NCBI GenBank assembly: GCA_027214255.1
Contig: JAPWHL010000002.1
Span: forward strand, 124,001 to 188,000
DNA: 64,000 nucleotides
DNA from: Roseovarius aestuarii
GTDB lineage: Bacteria > Pseudomonadota > Alphaproteobacteria > Rhodobacterales > Rhodobacteraceae
Direction of reading: 5' to 3'
Every line of letters begins with the position of its first letter. Within the stretch, counting starts at the first letter, position 1. Both the position numbers and the translations under genes were made by a program. Positions 1 to 7,381 of this stretch are shown in pieces. The notes beneath the pieces were generated by a model, which was not told where the DNA came from, did no database searches, and worked only from the letters and a program-made list of their open reading frames with translations.

Positions 1-303
1 AATGACACCGAAGGCTATTATGCCCAGAACGAAACCTTTCATCATTTAATCTATGCCCAATCGGGAAATTCGTTCCTAGAGGCCGAGGCCCTGCGGCTGC
101 ACCGGCGGCTCAAACCATTCCGTCGACTGCAATTGCGTGTGCGCGGCCGTATGACGCAATCCATGGCCGAACATGAAGCGATCCTTGCCGGCATCGAGGC
201 AGGTCAACCCGACGCAACGGCCAACGCCCTTCGGGGGCACATTGCCGTGCAGGGGGAAAAATTCCATCATTTGATGGCCAGCCTGAAACACGCCGCAGAG
301 TAG
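1..303 (+). CDS. GntR-family regulator, C-terminal FCD domain (5' truncated)
   Basis: Only the last 100 codons lie in the window; the frame is open from base 1 to the TAG at 301-303. The visible part matches the all-helical FCD ligand-binding domain of FadR/GntR regulators: a metal-site-like N-E-T-F-H-H stretch near the start, an S-G-N turn, then E-H-E-A-I-L-A-G-I and a late A-L-R-G-H-I. FCD regulators bind small carboxylates and repress neighbouring metabolic genes. The DNA-binding half and the target genes are outside the window. Its stop is 124 bases before aroQ. The family call is firm; the ligand cannot be told. Confidence 0.8.
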   Translation, partial: NDTEGYYAQNETFHHLIYAQSGNSFLEAEALRLHRRLKPFRRLQLRVRGRMTQSMAEHEAILAGIEAGQPDATANALRGHIAVQGEKFHHLMASLKHAAE

Positions 304-427
304 CATTTCCATAAGGCCCCGCTACATACGACGCCACTTCGCCGCCATTTGGATGTATTTTGCATACGGCAACGTCTCGACAGGGGTGCATTGCACGCGT
401 TACAAGCCATTTCAAAGGAGTTGCGCG

Positions 428-874
428 ATGCCTTCATCCATTTTGATCCTGAACGGACCCAATCTGAACCTGTTGGGGACTCGCCAACCCGAGGTGTACG
501 GGCGCACGACCTTGGCCGATATCGAAGTCATGTGTAAAACGCATGCCAAACAGCGCGGCGTGCGGGTCGAATTCACGCAAAGCAACCACGAAGGTGGCTT
601 GATCGATGCCATCCACGCAGCGCGCGCAACCCATTCGGGGATCATCCTAAATGCGGGGGCTTATACCCACAGCTCCATCGCATTGATGGACGCGATTTCC
701 TCCGTGGAATTGCCCACAATCGAGCTGCACCTGTCCAACATCCACGCCCGCGAGGATTTCCGCCATCAAAGCTATATTGCCCGCGTGGCTGTCGGCGTCA
801 TCTGTGGGTTTGGCGCAGCTGGGTACACATTGGCCATAGACGCTCTGTTGGGACATCTGGAGCGGGGATCATGA
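428..874 (+). CDS. aroQ: Type II 3-dehydroquinate dehydratase
   Basis: Dehydrates 3-dehydroquinate to 3-dehydroshikimate in the cytoplasmic shikimate pathway. The 148-residue product has the type II signatures: the N-terminal I-L-N-G-P-N-L-N-L-L-G stretch, the lid tyrosine region R-Q-P-E-V-Y-G, Q-S-N-H-E-G, I-I-L-N-A-G-A-Y-T-H-S-S and E-L-H-L-S-N with its catalytic histidine context. Length is normal for the dodecameric family. The frame stays open 25 codons further upstream, but ATG 428 is chosen because AAAGGAG (414-420) lies 7 bases before it and the protein then starts where the family does. The stop overlaps the next gene (ATGA), so the two are translationally coupled. Confidence 0.96.
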   Translation: MPSSILILNGPNLNLLGTRQPEVYGRTTLADIEVMCKTHAKQRGVRVEFTQSNHEGGLIDAIHAARATHSGIILNAGAYTHSSIALMDAISSVELPTIELHLSNIHAREDFRHQSYIARVAVGVICGFGAAGYTLAIDALLGHLERGS

Positions 875-1626
875 TTTCAACGGACGAGCTGCAAACGATG
901 CTGAATATCCCCAGTATCGAAGAACTGTGGGATATGCACACGCGTCGCATGGCGGGTTTTGGATTTGATCGGCTGATCTACGGCGCAACGCGGTATCGCA
1001 CGGCAACGTCATTGGGCGATCCAGAGGATTTTGTCCTGCTGACCAACCATGATTCCAGCTATACAGACGGCTTCATCGGTGAGGGACTGTTCTTTCACGC
1101 GCCGATGGTGAAATGGGCGCTTAACAATGACGGCGCCTGTTCATGGCGCGTCATGCGCGACATGCTGGATACGGGCACATTGACCGATGGCGAGCGCAAA
1201 GTGATGGAATTCAACCGTGCGCAAGGCGTGACGGTTGGATATTCCATCAGTTTCCGTTCGGTTTCGCCACGCACCAAGGCGGCCATTGCGCTCACCGCGC
1301 GCAAAGGGATGGAACAGGGCGAGGTCGACGCGATCTGGGCCGAGCATGGTGACGATATTCAAGTCCTGAACACAATCGCACACCTGCGGTTCTTGTCCCT
1401 GCCCTACACGGCTCCGGGGCGCGCGCTGACTTCTCGCCAACGCGAGGTTCTGGGCTGGGTTGGGGATGGAAAAACCATTCAGGATATCGCGCTTTTGCTG
1501 GGGCTGACGGCCGCCACTGTTGAAAAGCATCTCCGCCTTGCGCGCGACGCCCTCAGCGTGGAAACCACGGCGCAGGCTGTGCTCAAGGCCTCATTCCAGA
1601 ATCAAATCTTCACGTTTGACGCCTGA
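871..1626 (+). CDS. LuxR-family regulator with degenerate autoinducer-binding domain
   Basis: The 251-residue protein has an autoinducer-domain-like N-terminal half (about 20-165) and a GerE/LuxR helix-turn-helix at about 188-245 (L-T-S-R-Q-R-E-V-L-G-W, then T-A-A-T-V-E-K-H-L). A gapless alignment by eye to the TraR/LuxR signal pocket puts Tyr64 at the TraR Trp57 position, Phe68 at Tyr61 and Ala77 at the otherwise near-invariant Asp70. Pro78 and Trp92 keep the Pro71 and Trp85 positions. The Asp contacts the acyl-homoserine-lactone amide in characterised members, so a classical AHL is unlikely as ligand. No luxI-type synthase is visible. It overlaps aroQ by 4 bases. The DNA-binding call is firm; the signal is unknown. 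Confidence 0.85.
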   Translation: MISTDELQTMLNIPSIEELWDMHTRRMAGFGFDRLIYGATRYRTATSLGDPEDFVLLTNHDSSYTDGFIGEGLFFHAPMVKWALNNDGACSWRVMRDMLDTGTLTDGERKVMEFNRAQGVTVGYSISFRSVSPRTKAAIALTARKGMEQGEVDAIWAEHGDDIQVLNTIAHLRFLSLPYTAPGRALTSRQREVLGWVGDGKTIQDIALLLGLTAATVEKHLRLARDALSVETTAQAVLKASFQNQIFTFDA

Positions 1627-2104
1627 CATCTCTGTTCACGCACGTCCTGCCCCTTGCCGGCGCATTCCAGCGAAGAACAGCAGACCATCGGTAATTTCCC
1701 GCGCCTTACCGCAATTTCCGGAACACGAATCAACCGCGCCAACCGCCCTGCCCTCGCTCGGAACTCTGCCACCTCAAACCGGGTAGGGTTTTCCCTACTT
1801 TCGTTACGCAACGTAAACTTGCATGATCAAGATGTTCCGTGAGTGGTGGCTTTTTCAGCCCGGGAGCATCAAGTTGGTACCCCTTGAGATTACAAGGCAC
1901 GGCCAGCTTGCCGGTTAATCCGGATGTCGACGGCAGAGCCAATTTTGGGTGCTGTCGTCGGCGCGACAAGACCGTCGTTTCATCCCTGGTCCGAACGGTC
2001 AGGCAGGTGGCTCCCCTCCCGGCGGGGTCACCTGCCAACACGTTTTTGATCATGTCCGACACAGCTGACCTACCAAAGCACCCGTTTCCATCCGCATAAA
2101 AAAA
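1627..2104. other. Gene-free stretch between the LuxR gene and the tsf terminator
   Basis: No reading frame here resembles a protein. The stretch holds a short hairpin (GTAGGG-TTTT-CCCTAC, 1783-1798) followed by three T, possibly the end of the aroQ-luxR transcript, and a 13-base palindrome TTACGCAACGTAA (1804-1816). Then comes a 233-base element (1822-2054) whose ends are complementary and which contains a strong stem at 2002-2036. That element has its own entry. Confidence 0.5.
1822..2054. other. Structured intergenic element with complementary ends (candidate ncRNA or small repeat element)
   Basis: The ends CATGATCAA (1822-1830) and TTGATCATG (2046-2054) are perfect 9-base complements. 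Inside are several potential stems: CCTTG/CAAGG near 1883-1901, GACGGCAG/CTGTCGTC with one G-U pair near 1927-1961, and a long stem GGCAGGTG/CACCTGCC (2002-2009 with 2029-2036) that extends inward by about five more pairs and is followed by TTTTT at 2043-2047. This could be a folded RNA of either strand or a small non-autonomous repeat with terminal inverted repeats. I see no target-site duplication and recognise no known RNA family. Confidence 0.35.
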
Positions 2105-2129
2105 GGCGCCCCAATCTCAAGGGCGCCTT
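2103..2129 (-). terminator. Rho-independent terminator of rpsB-tsf
   Basis: On the minus strand, a GGCGCCC/GGGCGCC stem (2105-2111 with 2121-2127) and a 9-base loop are followed by seven U, encoded as A at 2098-2104. It lies about 100 bases past the tsf stop codon. Confidence 0.85.
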
Positions 2130-2227
2130 CTTTGTCATATCTTCTGGCCTCATATATCCCGGGGTGAGAGATGAAATCCGGCAGGATTTCATCACGAGGG
2201 GCAGCGCCCCTTAGCCCGAAAACCAGA

Positions 2228-3100
2228 TCAGCTTTTGCCGACTTTAGCCACTTCGGCAGCAAAGTCTTCTTTTTCCACTTCGATGCCTTCGCCGACTTCC
2301 AGACGTACAAACCCGACAATCTCGGCGCCCGCTTCCTTAGCGGCAGCCTCAACAGTCAGGTCGGGGTTCATCACAAAAGACTGGCCCAGCAGCGTGACTT
2401 CGGACATGAATTTCTTCATGCGACCGACGATCATCTTTTCGATCACGGCATCAGGCTTGCCACTTTCACGCGCGATATCGATCTGAACCTGCTTTTCTTT
2501 TTCAACAACAGCCGGGTCCAGCGACGCTTCGTCCAGCGATGCAGGGTTGGTGGCCGCGATGTGCATGGCGATCTGGCGCCCAAACGCCTCATCACCTTTC
2601 AGCGCAACCAGCACGCCGATCTTGCCCATACCGTCTGTCGCGGCGTTATGCACATAAGAGACAACCGTGTCACCCTCGACGCTGGCCATACGGCGCACCG
2701 ACATGTTTTCACCGATGGTGCCGATTTTGGCCGTCACGGTTTCTTCAACGGTTTTCCCGCCCAGATCGGCCGCTTTCAGCGCGTCCAGATCGTCGACTTT
2801 CACAGCCGCATCCGCAATCGACGAAACCATCGACTGGAATTCTGTGTTCTTGGCAACAAAATCGGTTTCCGAGTTGATTTCGACCGCAACACCGCGCCCG
2901 CCATCAACTTTCACAGCAACCAGACCTTCCGCAGCCGTACGGCCCGATTTCTTGGCGGCTTTCGCCAGGCCCTTGGTGCGCAGCCAGTCAACAGCCGCTT
3001 CGATGTCACCATCGTTTTCGGTCAGCGCTTTTTTTGCATCCATCATGCCTGCGCCCGTGCTGTCGCGCAGTTCCTTTACCATTGCAGCGGTAATCGCCAT
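2228..3100 (-). CDS. tsf: Translation elongation factor Ts
   Basis: Exchanges GDP for GTP on EF-Tu in the cytoplasm. The 290-residue protein starts [12 protein letters not shown] and carries the family signatures [16 protein letters not shown] and [12 protein letters not shown]. An open frame extends 22 codons upstream, but ATG 3100 has GGAG 7 bases before it and fits the conserved N-terminus. It lies 90 bases downstream of rpsB, and the gap contains a strong hairpin. Length is normal for the non-mitochondrial family. Confidence 0.97.
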   Translation of the reverse strand: MAITAAMVKELRDSTGAGMMDAKKALTENDGDIEAAVDWLRTKGLAKAAKKSGRTAAEGLVAVKVDGGRGVAVEINSETDFVAKNTEFQSMVSSIADAAVKVDDLDALKAADLGGKTVEETVTAKIGTIGENMSVRRMASVEGDTVVSYVHNAATDGMGKIGVLVALKGDEAFGRQIAMHIAATNPASLDEASLDPAVVEKEKQVQIDIARESGKPDAVIEKMIVGRMKKFMSEVTLLGQSFVMNPDLTVEAAAKEAGAEIVGFVRLEVGEGIEVEKEDFAAEVAKVGKS

Positions 3101-3127
3101 GTCGGCTCTCCTCAAAGTGTCGTTTGA

Positions 3128-3160
3128 TTCCCGGCCCTGACATGGTGTCAGGATCGGGAA
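3128..3160 (-). promoter_or_regulatory. Two-tier hairpin between rpsB and tsf
   Basis: TTCCCG/CGGGAA (3128-3133 with 3155-3160) encloses CTGACA/TGTCAG (3137-3142 with 3146-3151). There is no U-tract on either side, so it is more likely an mRNA stability or partial-attenuation element in the rpsB-tsf transcript than a terminator. The function is inferred. Confidence 0.5.
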
Positions 3161-3190
3161 CTTCAATCGGTTAAATTGCTGAGTGGCGGA

Positions 3191-3961
3191 TCAGCCCTCG
3201 GCAGGTGCCTCTTCGACGGCTTCTTCCGTGGGGGCCTCTTCCATCGCACCGATGTCGATACCGGCGGCGCCCATCTGCGCAGTCATGCCGTCCAGAGCCG
3301 CGCGGCTGACCAGATCGCAGTATAGAGCAATCGCACGGGCCGCGTCGTCGTTGCCGGGAATGATGTAATCGATCCCGTCAGGCGAGCAGTTGGTGTCGAC
3401 GATGGCAACAACCGGAATACCCAGCTTGTTCGCTTCGGCAATTGCCAGCGCTTCTTTGCGCACATCGATGACGAACAGTAGATCAGGCACGCCGCCCATT
3501 TCACGGATACCGCCCAGCGACGCTTCCAGTTTGCCTTGATCGCGCTCCATGCCCAGACGCTCTTTCTTGGTCAGGCCTTCGGCACCGGTTTCCAGTGCTT
3601 CTTCGATCTGCTTCAGACGCTGGATCGATTTCGACACGGTCTGCCAGTTGGTCAGCGTGCCGCCCAACCAGCGGTGGTTCATGTAATACTGTGCGCATTT
3701 TTCAGCGGCTTCGGCGATGGGCGTTGCCGCCTGGCGCTTGGTGCCGACAAACAGAACGCGGCCGTTCTTGGCAACGGTTTCACGCACAACATTCAGCGCA
3801 GCGTCCAACAAGGGAACGGTTTGCGTCAGGTCCATGATGTGGATGCCGTTACGCGCGCCATAGATGAACTCGCCCATACGGGGGTTCCAGCGTTGCGTTT
3901 GGTGACCAAAGTGAACGCCAGCTTCCAGCAACTGACGCATGGTGAACTCGGGAAGAGCCAT
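3191..3961 (-). CDS. rpsB: 30S ribosomal protein S2
   Basis: Structural protein of the small ribosomal subunit. The 256-residue product has the S2 signatures [15 protein letters not shown] near the start, W-L-G-G-T-L-T-N near 105, and P-D-L-L-F-V-I-D followed by [15 protein letters not shown] short acidic tail rich in Glu and Ala follows the core. ATG 3961 has AAGGAA upstream at normal spacing; the longer open frame upstream has no family resemblance. First gene of the rpsB-tsf pair. Confidence 0.97.
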   Translation of the reverse strand: MALPEFTMRQLLEAGVHFGHQTQRWNPRMGEFIYGARNGIHIMDLTQTVPLLDAALNVVRETVAKNGRVLFVGTKRQAATPIAEAAEKCAQYYMNHRWLGGTLTNWQTVSKSIQRLKQIEEALETGAEGLTKKERLGMERDQGKLEASLGGIREMGGVPDLLFVIDVRKEALAIAEANKLGIPVVAIVDTNCSPDGIDYIIPGNDDAARAIALYCDLVSRAALDGMTAQMGAAGIDIGAMEEAPTEEAVEEAPAEG

Positions 3962-4374
3962 GTTTGTATTCCTTTTCCGGTTTTCGCCTCGGCACGGAGA
4001 GAGAGGCGTTTGCCTCAACCGGTGGACTGTCGGGGATGTCTCCCCCGAGCGGCCCGCCCATGCCTGCGGATTTCAATGACGCGCGTATAGGTCGGATCCC
4101 CCCGATGCGCAAGGGGGCCAGCGATATCAAGTCACGCAAGACGTGCTTTAGCGCGTCTTGGTTCAAAAAATTACCCGCACGCGCCACCGATGGCTCAATA
4201 TGGCTGTACGCATGCAGCACTGCGGGCACTTTGGAAAAACGCTCAGGAAGTCACCGATTTTTCGGATACCAGACCGCCCAAGCGCGCCAAATGCACGCCA
4301 GTTGCCCCGCCCCATTGCTGCGTTGGTATAAACTGCTTACATAAGCAATTATCTCCTTCAGATTCCGAGTCCAC
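3962..4374. other. Divergent intergenic region: rpsB leader and DUF502 upstream region
   Basis: No plausible gene. It holds the long 5' region of rpsB on the minus strand, with two hairpins: CCCCC/GGGGG (4099-4103 with 4113-4117) and CAAGACG/CGTCTTG (4137-4143 with 4154-4160). On the DUF502 side there is a palindrome TGCTTACATAAGCA (4334-4347). S2 autoregulates its own mRNA in some bacteria, so the leader hairpins may matter, but I do not recognise a described S2-binding fold. Confidence 0.4.
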
Positions 4375-5061
4375 ATGAACACACCTTTCGACGAAGACCC
4401 ACCACAGCCCCGCCGTCCCGGTCTGTTTGCAGCCCTGCGCGCCAGCTTCTTGACCGGACTGGTCGTGATCGCGCCTGTCGGGCTGACAATCTGGCTGATT
4501 TGGACGCTGATGGGCTGGGTCGATGCGGTGGTTTTGCCTTTGGTGCCCTCGCACCTGCGCCCCGACGAATACATCGGAATCAATCTGCGCGGCCTGGGCG
4601 TTATCGTCTTTTTGATTTTCACCATCGTTGTCGGATGGATTGCCAAGGGCCTGCTGGGCCGGTCGCTGATCCGGTTTGCCGAATCTCTGGTCGACGGTGT
4701 GCCTGTGGTGCGGTCGATCTATTCGGGTGTAAAGCAGATCGCCGAGACCGTGTTCGCACAATCCGAGCGCAGCTTCGAAAAGGCCTGTCTGATCCAGTAC
4801 CCGCGCAAAGGGCTTTGGGCGATCGCCTTTATCTCAACCTCGGCCAAAGGCGAAATCGCGCGCCGCGCTGAAACCGCCGGCGATCTGATCAGCGTCTTCC
4901 TTCCCACGACGCCAAACCCGACCTCCGGTTTTTTGTTGTTCGTCCCGAAGGAAGACGTGATTGAATTGGACATGACCGTTGAGGACGCGGCCAAGCTGGT
5001 GATCTCAGCAGGGCTTGTCTATCCCAACAAGGCCGACCCTACTGTCGAGGTCAGCCCTTAG
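4375..5061 (+). CDS. DUF502-family membrane protein
   Basis: The 228-residue protein has a proline-rich N-terminus, two membrane segments (about 22-48 and 70-92) and a soluble C-terminal domain, the usual DUF502 arrangement. Typical stretches are S-F-L-T-G-L-V-V-I-A-P-V-G-L-T and, after the second helix, V-P-V-V-R-S-I-Y-S-G-V-K-Q. The biochemical function is not established. No clear Shine-Dalgarno precedes ATG 4375. It converges on the patatin gene with 24 bases between the stops. Confidence 0.88.
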   Translation: MNTPFDEDPPQPRRPGLFAALRASFLTGLVVIAPVGLTIWLIWTLMGWVDAVVLPLVPSHLRPDEYIGINLRGLGVIVFLIFTIVVGWIAKGLLGRSLIRFAESLVDGVPVVRSIYSGVKQIAETVFAQSERSFEKACLIQYPRKGLWAIAFISTSAKGEIARRAETAGDLISVFLPTTPNPTSGFLLFVPKEDVIELDMTVEDAAKLVISAGLVYPNKADPTVEVSP

Positions 5062-5085
5062 CGTAAATGAGCCCCCAAGGGCGGA

Positions 5086-6105
5086 TTACGCAAACATGTT
5101 TTCCAGATCGGTCGTGCCGCGTTGCCCCAGATCATCCCAATGGGCTTGCAAAAACCTGTCTGCCGCCACCCGTCCGGCAGATTTCAAACGGTCCAGAAGA
5201 AACGGGTTGGGCGATACTTTGGTCGCCGCCGAAAGATCCGCCATCAGCGTGTCATCCGCAATCATATGCACCAATACATGTTTCATTGCCCCTTCAGGCA
5301 CGGCCCCCGTGGCCAACAACCGTTGCACAAAGTGGATCGCACGCAATTCGCGCAACAAAGACGAGTTAAAGCTGATCTCGTTAATGCGGTTCTGAATATC
5401 CTGCGGGCTGTGCGGGATGTCATCGCGCAACAGGGGATTGATGTTGATGATCACGATATCCGCTGGCAGATCTTGGTCAAACAACGGAAACAGCGCCGGA
5501 TTACCGGTAAACCCGCCATCCCAATAGGCCTCTCCGTCGATTTCCACCGCCTGAAACAAAGTTGGCAGACAAGCCGAGGCCAGCAATGCATCCGCGCCGA
5601 TCTGATCCCCGTCAAAGATGCGAATCTTGCCGGTGCGTACATTGGTTGCGCCGACACTTAGGCGTGGGGCATCATTGGCACACACTTTGTCATAAGCGAA
5701 TTCGTCAACCACCCGGCGCAACGGATTGACGTAGAATGGCCCATACGCATAGGGCGAGACCAGACGGCTAACCCCTTCGGCCATCGCGGCAGGCCATGTG
5801 GCATCCATGGCGGCGTTCCATCCCGGTGCCAGGGCCAGATTGCCCGCCATCCATGCGGGCATGCGCAAATCCTGAACCGCGCCCATTTGCTGCCAAAGCC
5901 AATCAAGGTTAGCGCGAGCGCCGTCGCGTCCGTCCGCGACCCATCCGGCCTTGAGTGCCGCGCCATTCAGCGCGCCCGCAGACGTGCCCGAAATAGCGGC
6001 CACCTCCAGCTCGGATTCCTCCAATAACCGGTCCAGAACGCCCCAAGTAAAGGCTCCGTGCGCCCCGCCACCCTGCAATGCAAGATTGATCCGTTTTACG
6101 GCCAC
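5086..6105 (-). CDS. Patatin-like phospholipase / serine acyl hydrolase
   Basis: A cytoplasmic Ser-Asp dyad hydrolase of 339 residues. The oxyanion motif G-G-G-A-H-G (12-17), the nucleophile elbow G-T-S-A-G (Ser42) and a later D-G-G triplet after A-Y-W give the complete patatin active site. The open frame can start at GTG 6114, but GGAGG (6115-6119) directly abuts that codon; GTG 6105 has it at 9 bases and is preferred. It lies 105 bases downstream of bdhA on the same strand, which suggests lipid or polyhydroxybutyrate turnover, as patatin-like hydrolases often accompany this dehydrogenase gene. The substrate is not shown by the sequence. Confidence 0.87.
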   Translation of the reverse strand: MAVKRINLALQGGGAHGAFTWGVLDRLLEESELEVAAISGTSAGALNGAALKAGWVADGRDGARANLDWLWQQMGAVQDLRMPAWMAGNLALAPGWNAAMDATWPAAMAEGVSRLVSPYAYGPFYVNPLRRVVDEFAYDKVCANDAPRLSVGATNVRTGKIRIFDGDQIGADALLASACLPTLFQAVEIDGEAYWDGGFTGNPALFPLFDQDLPADIVIININPLLRDDIPHSPQDIQNRINEISFNSSLLRELRAIHFVQRLLATGAVPEGAMKHVLVHMIADDTLMADLSAATKVSPNPFLLDRLKSAGRVAADRFLQAHWDDLGQRGTTDLENMFA

Positions 6106-6210
6106 AAGCCCCACCCTCCGTCGTTCTTACAATGCCGAACTCCGTGCGCCAGTCCGCGCATCAACATGCGCTGCGACTGACCCACAGCAATCCCATCCGG
6201 AGCGCTGCGA

Positions 6211-6984
6211 TCAGAGCGCTGTCCAGCCGCCATCGACGCTGATCGTTGTGCCGGTGATTTGCGCAGCCGCATCCGAACACAAAAACAGCGCCGTGCCGCC
6301 CACCTGTTCGACCGTGGCGAATTCCTTGGACGGCTGGCGCTCAAGAATCACCTTCTGCTTCACTTCTTCTTCGGACATTCCGTATTTCTTGGCCGTGTCT
6401 GGAATTTGCGCCTCGACCAAGGGTGTCAGAACATAGCCCGGACAGATGGCATTTGCGGTGATGTCTTCGCGGGCAGTTTCCAGCGCGACGACTTTGGTCA
6501 TGCCGACCACGCCATGTTTGGCGGCGACATAGGCCGATTTGAATGGAGACGCCGTCAGCCCGTGGGCCGACGCGATGTTGATCACCCTGCCCCAGCCCGC
6601 CTTGCGCATCATCGGCACGGCAATGGCCGAGGTGTGAAAGGCCGAATTCATGTTAATGGCGATGATCGCGTCCCACTTTTCCATCGGGAATTCTTCAATC
6701 GGCGCGACATACTGAATACCCGCATTGTTCACCAAGATATCACATGCCCCTGCCTTTTCGATCAATGCGCGGCATTGTTCGGGTTTGGACATATCGGCCT
6801 GAATATAGCGCGCACTCACGCCAAATTCCTCAGCTATCCCAGCGGCCAACGCGTGGTCATCCTCGCTGTCGGTGAACGAATTCAGGACCACATGCGCACC
6901 CGCTTTGGCCAGCGTACGTGCGATGCCCAGTCCAAGACCCGACGTTGATCCGGTGATGACGGCGGTTTTTCCTGCGATGCTCAT
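6211..6984 (-). CDS. bdhA: 3-hydroxybutyrate dehydrogenase (SDR family)
   Basis: Oxidises (R)-3-hydroxybutyrate to acetoacetate with NAD+, linking polyhydroxybutyrate breakdown to acetyl-CoA. The 257-residue short-chain dehydrogenase has the TGxxxGxG cofactor motif (11-18), N-N-A-G (86-89) and the catalytic Ser139, Tyr152, Lys156 in I-N-I-A-S-A-H-G ... S-A-Y-V-A-A-K-H-G, wording characteristic of this enzyme. ATG 6984 is chosen over the longer frame because GGAG lies 8 bases upstream and the protein then begins M-S-I-A-G-K-T-A. TGC/GCA palindromes lie in its leader. The patatin gene follows. Confidence 0.94.
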   Translation of the reverse strand: MSIAGKTAVITGSTSGLGLGIARTLAKAGAHVVLNSFTDSEDDHALAAGIAEEFGVSARYIQADMSKPEQCRALIEKAGACDILVNNAGIQYVAPIEEFPMEKWDAIIAINMNSAFHTSAIAVPMMRKAGWGRVINIASAHGLTASPFKSAYVAAKHGVVGMTKVVALETAREDITANAICPGYVLTPLVEAQIPDTAKKYGMSEEEVKQKVILERQPSKEFATVEQVGGTALFLCSDAAAQITGTTISVDGGWTAL

Positions 6985-7007
6985 GTCCTGCACTCCTATT
7001 TGGATAT

Positions 7008-7030
7008 TGCGTACGCAGCATACATGCTGC
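7008..7030 (-). promoter_or_regulatory. Overlapping TGC...GCA palindromes upstream of bdhA
   Basis: TGCGTACGCA (7008-7017) is a perfect palindrome, and GCAGCA-TACA-TGCTGC (7015-7030) is a second one that overlaps it. Both are 24-46 bases before the bdhA start. The PhaR repressor of polyhydroxybutyrate genes binds TGC-rich palindromes in Paracoccus, so a PhaR-like operator is a reasonable guess, not shown. Confidence 0.4.
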
Positions 7031-7190
7031 ATTTGCGAATGTCAGGCCCTGTGCCTGTCACCCTTTCAACACGTCACCCCACGGTATAGTGATCGCCCCA
7101 AGACCATTTCCGCGAGACTTTCCCCAACACCATCTGCCATCAGTTCTGGCAGAATCGTTCTTCGTGGCATGATGAGCCGCAAACATGGCC

Positions 7191-7220
7191 AAAAAAAAAC
7201 GCCAGCGCGAAGCTGGCGTT
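7191..7220 (-). terminator. Rho-independent terminator of the candidate sRNA
   Basis: An 8-bp stem (7199-7206 with 7212-7219) with a 5-base loop, followed on the minus strand by nine U (A at 7191-7199). Read on the plus strand it has no U tract. Confidence 0.75.
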
Positions 7221-7268
7221 AAGTTATTGAGGCAGGTTTCATACAGGCAAGAAACCTATCGAGCAGTG
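7191..7268 (-). ncRNA. Candidate trans-acting small RNA, about 77 nt
   Basis: No protein gene lies on this strand here, yet a full transcription unit is visible. A promoter (TTGGAT, 17 bases, TATAAC) would start transcription near 7268. The product has a first hairpin with stem AGGTTTC/GAAACCT and a 10-base loop (7234-7257), a short linker, and a terminator hairpin ACGCCAGC/GCTGGCGT (7199-7219) ending in nine U. Two stem-loops and a long U tail are the usual architecture of Hfq-dependent sRNAs. The flanking genes (bdhA and the yejA-like gene) cannot explain the terminator. Sequence inspection only. Confidence 0.6.
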
Positions 7269-7273
7269 CCCTT

Positions 7274-7302
7274 GTTATAAGCAATCCATCGCCCGTATCC
7301 AA
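7274..7302 (-). promoter_or_regulatory. Sigma-70-type promoter of the candidate sRNA
   Basis: On the minus strand, -35 TTGGAT (7302-7297), a 17-base spacer and -10 TATAAC (7279-7274, five of six consensus bases). Confidence 0.55.
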
Positions 7303-7381
7303 GCTAAAAGTTTGAAAAGACGTGAATCCCGCCTTACGGTTTGCGTCAGGTAAATAACGCAAAATTAGGATTGTTGCCAAA

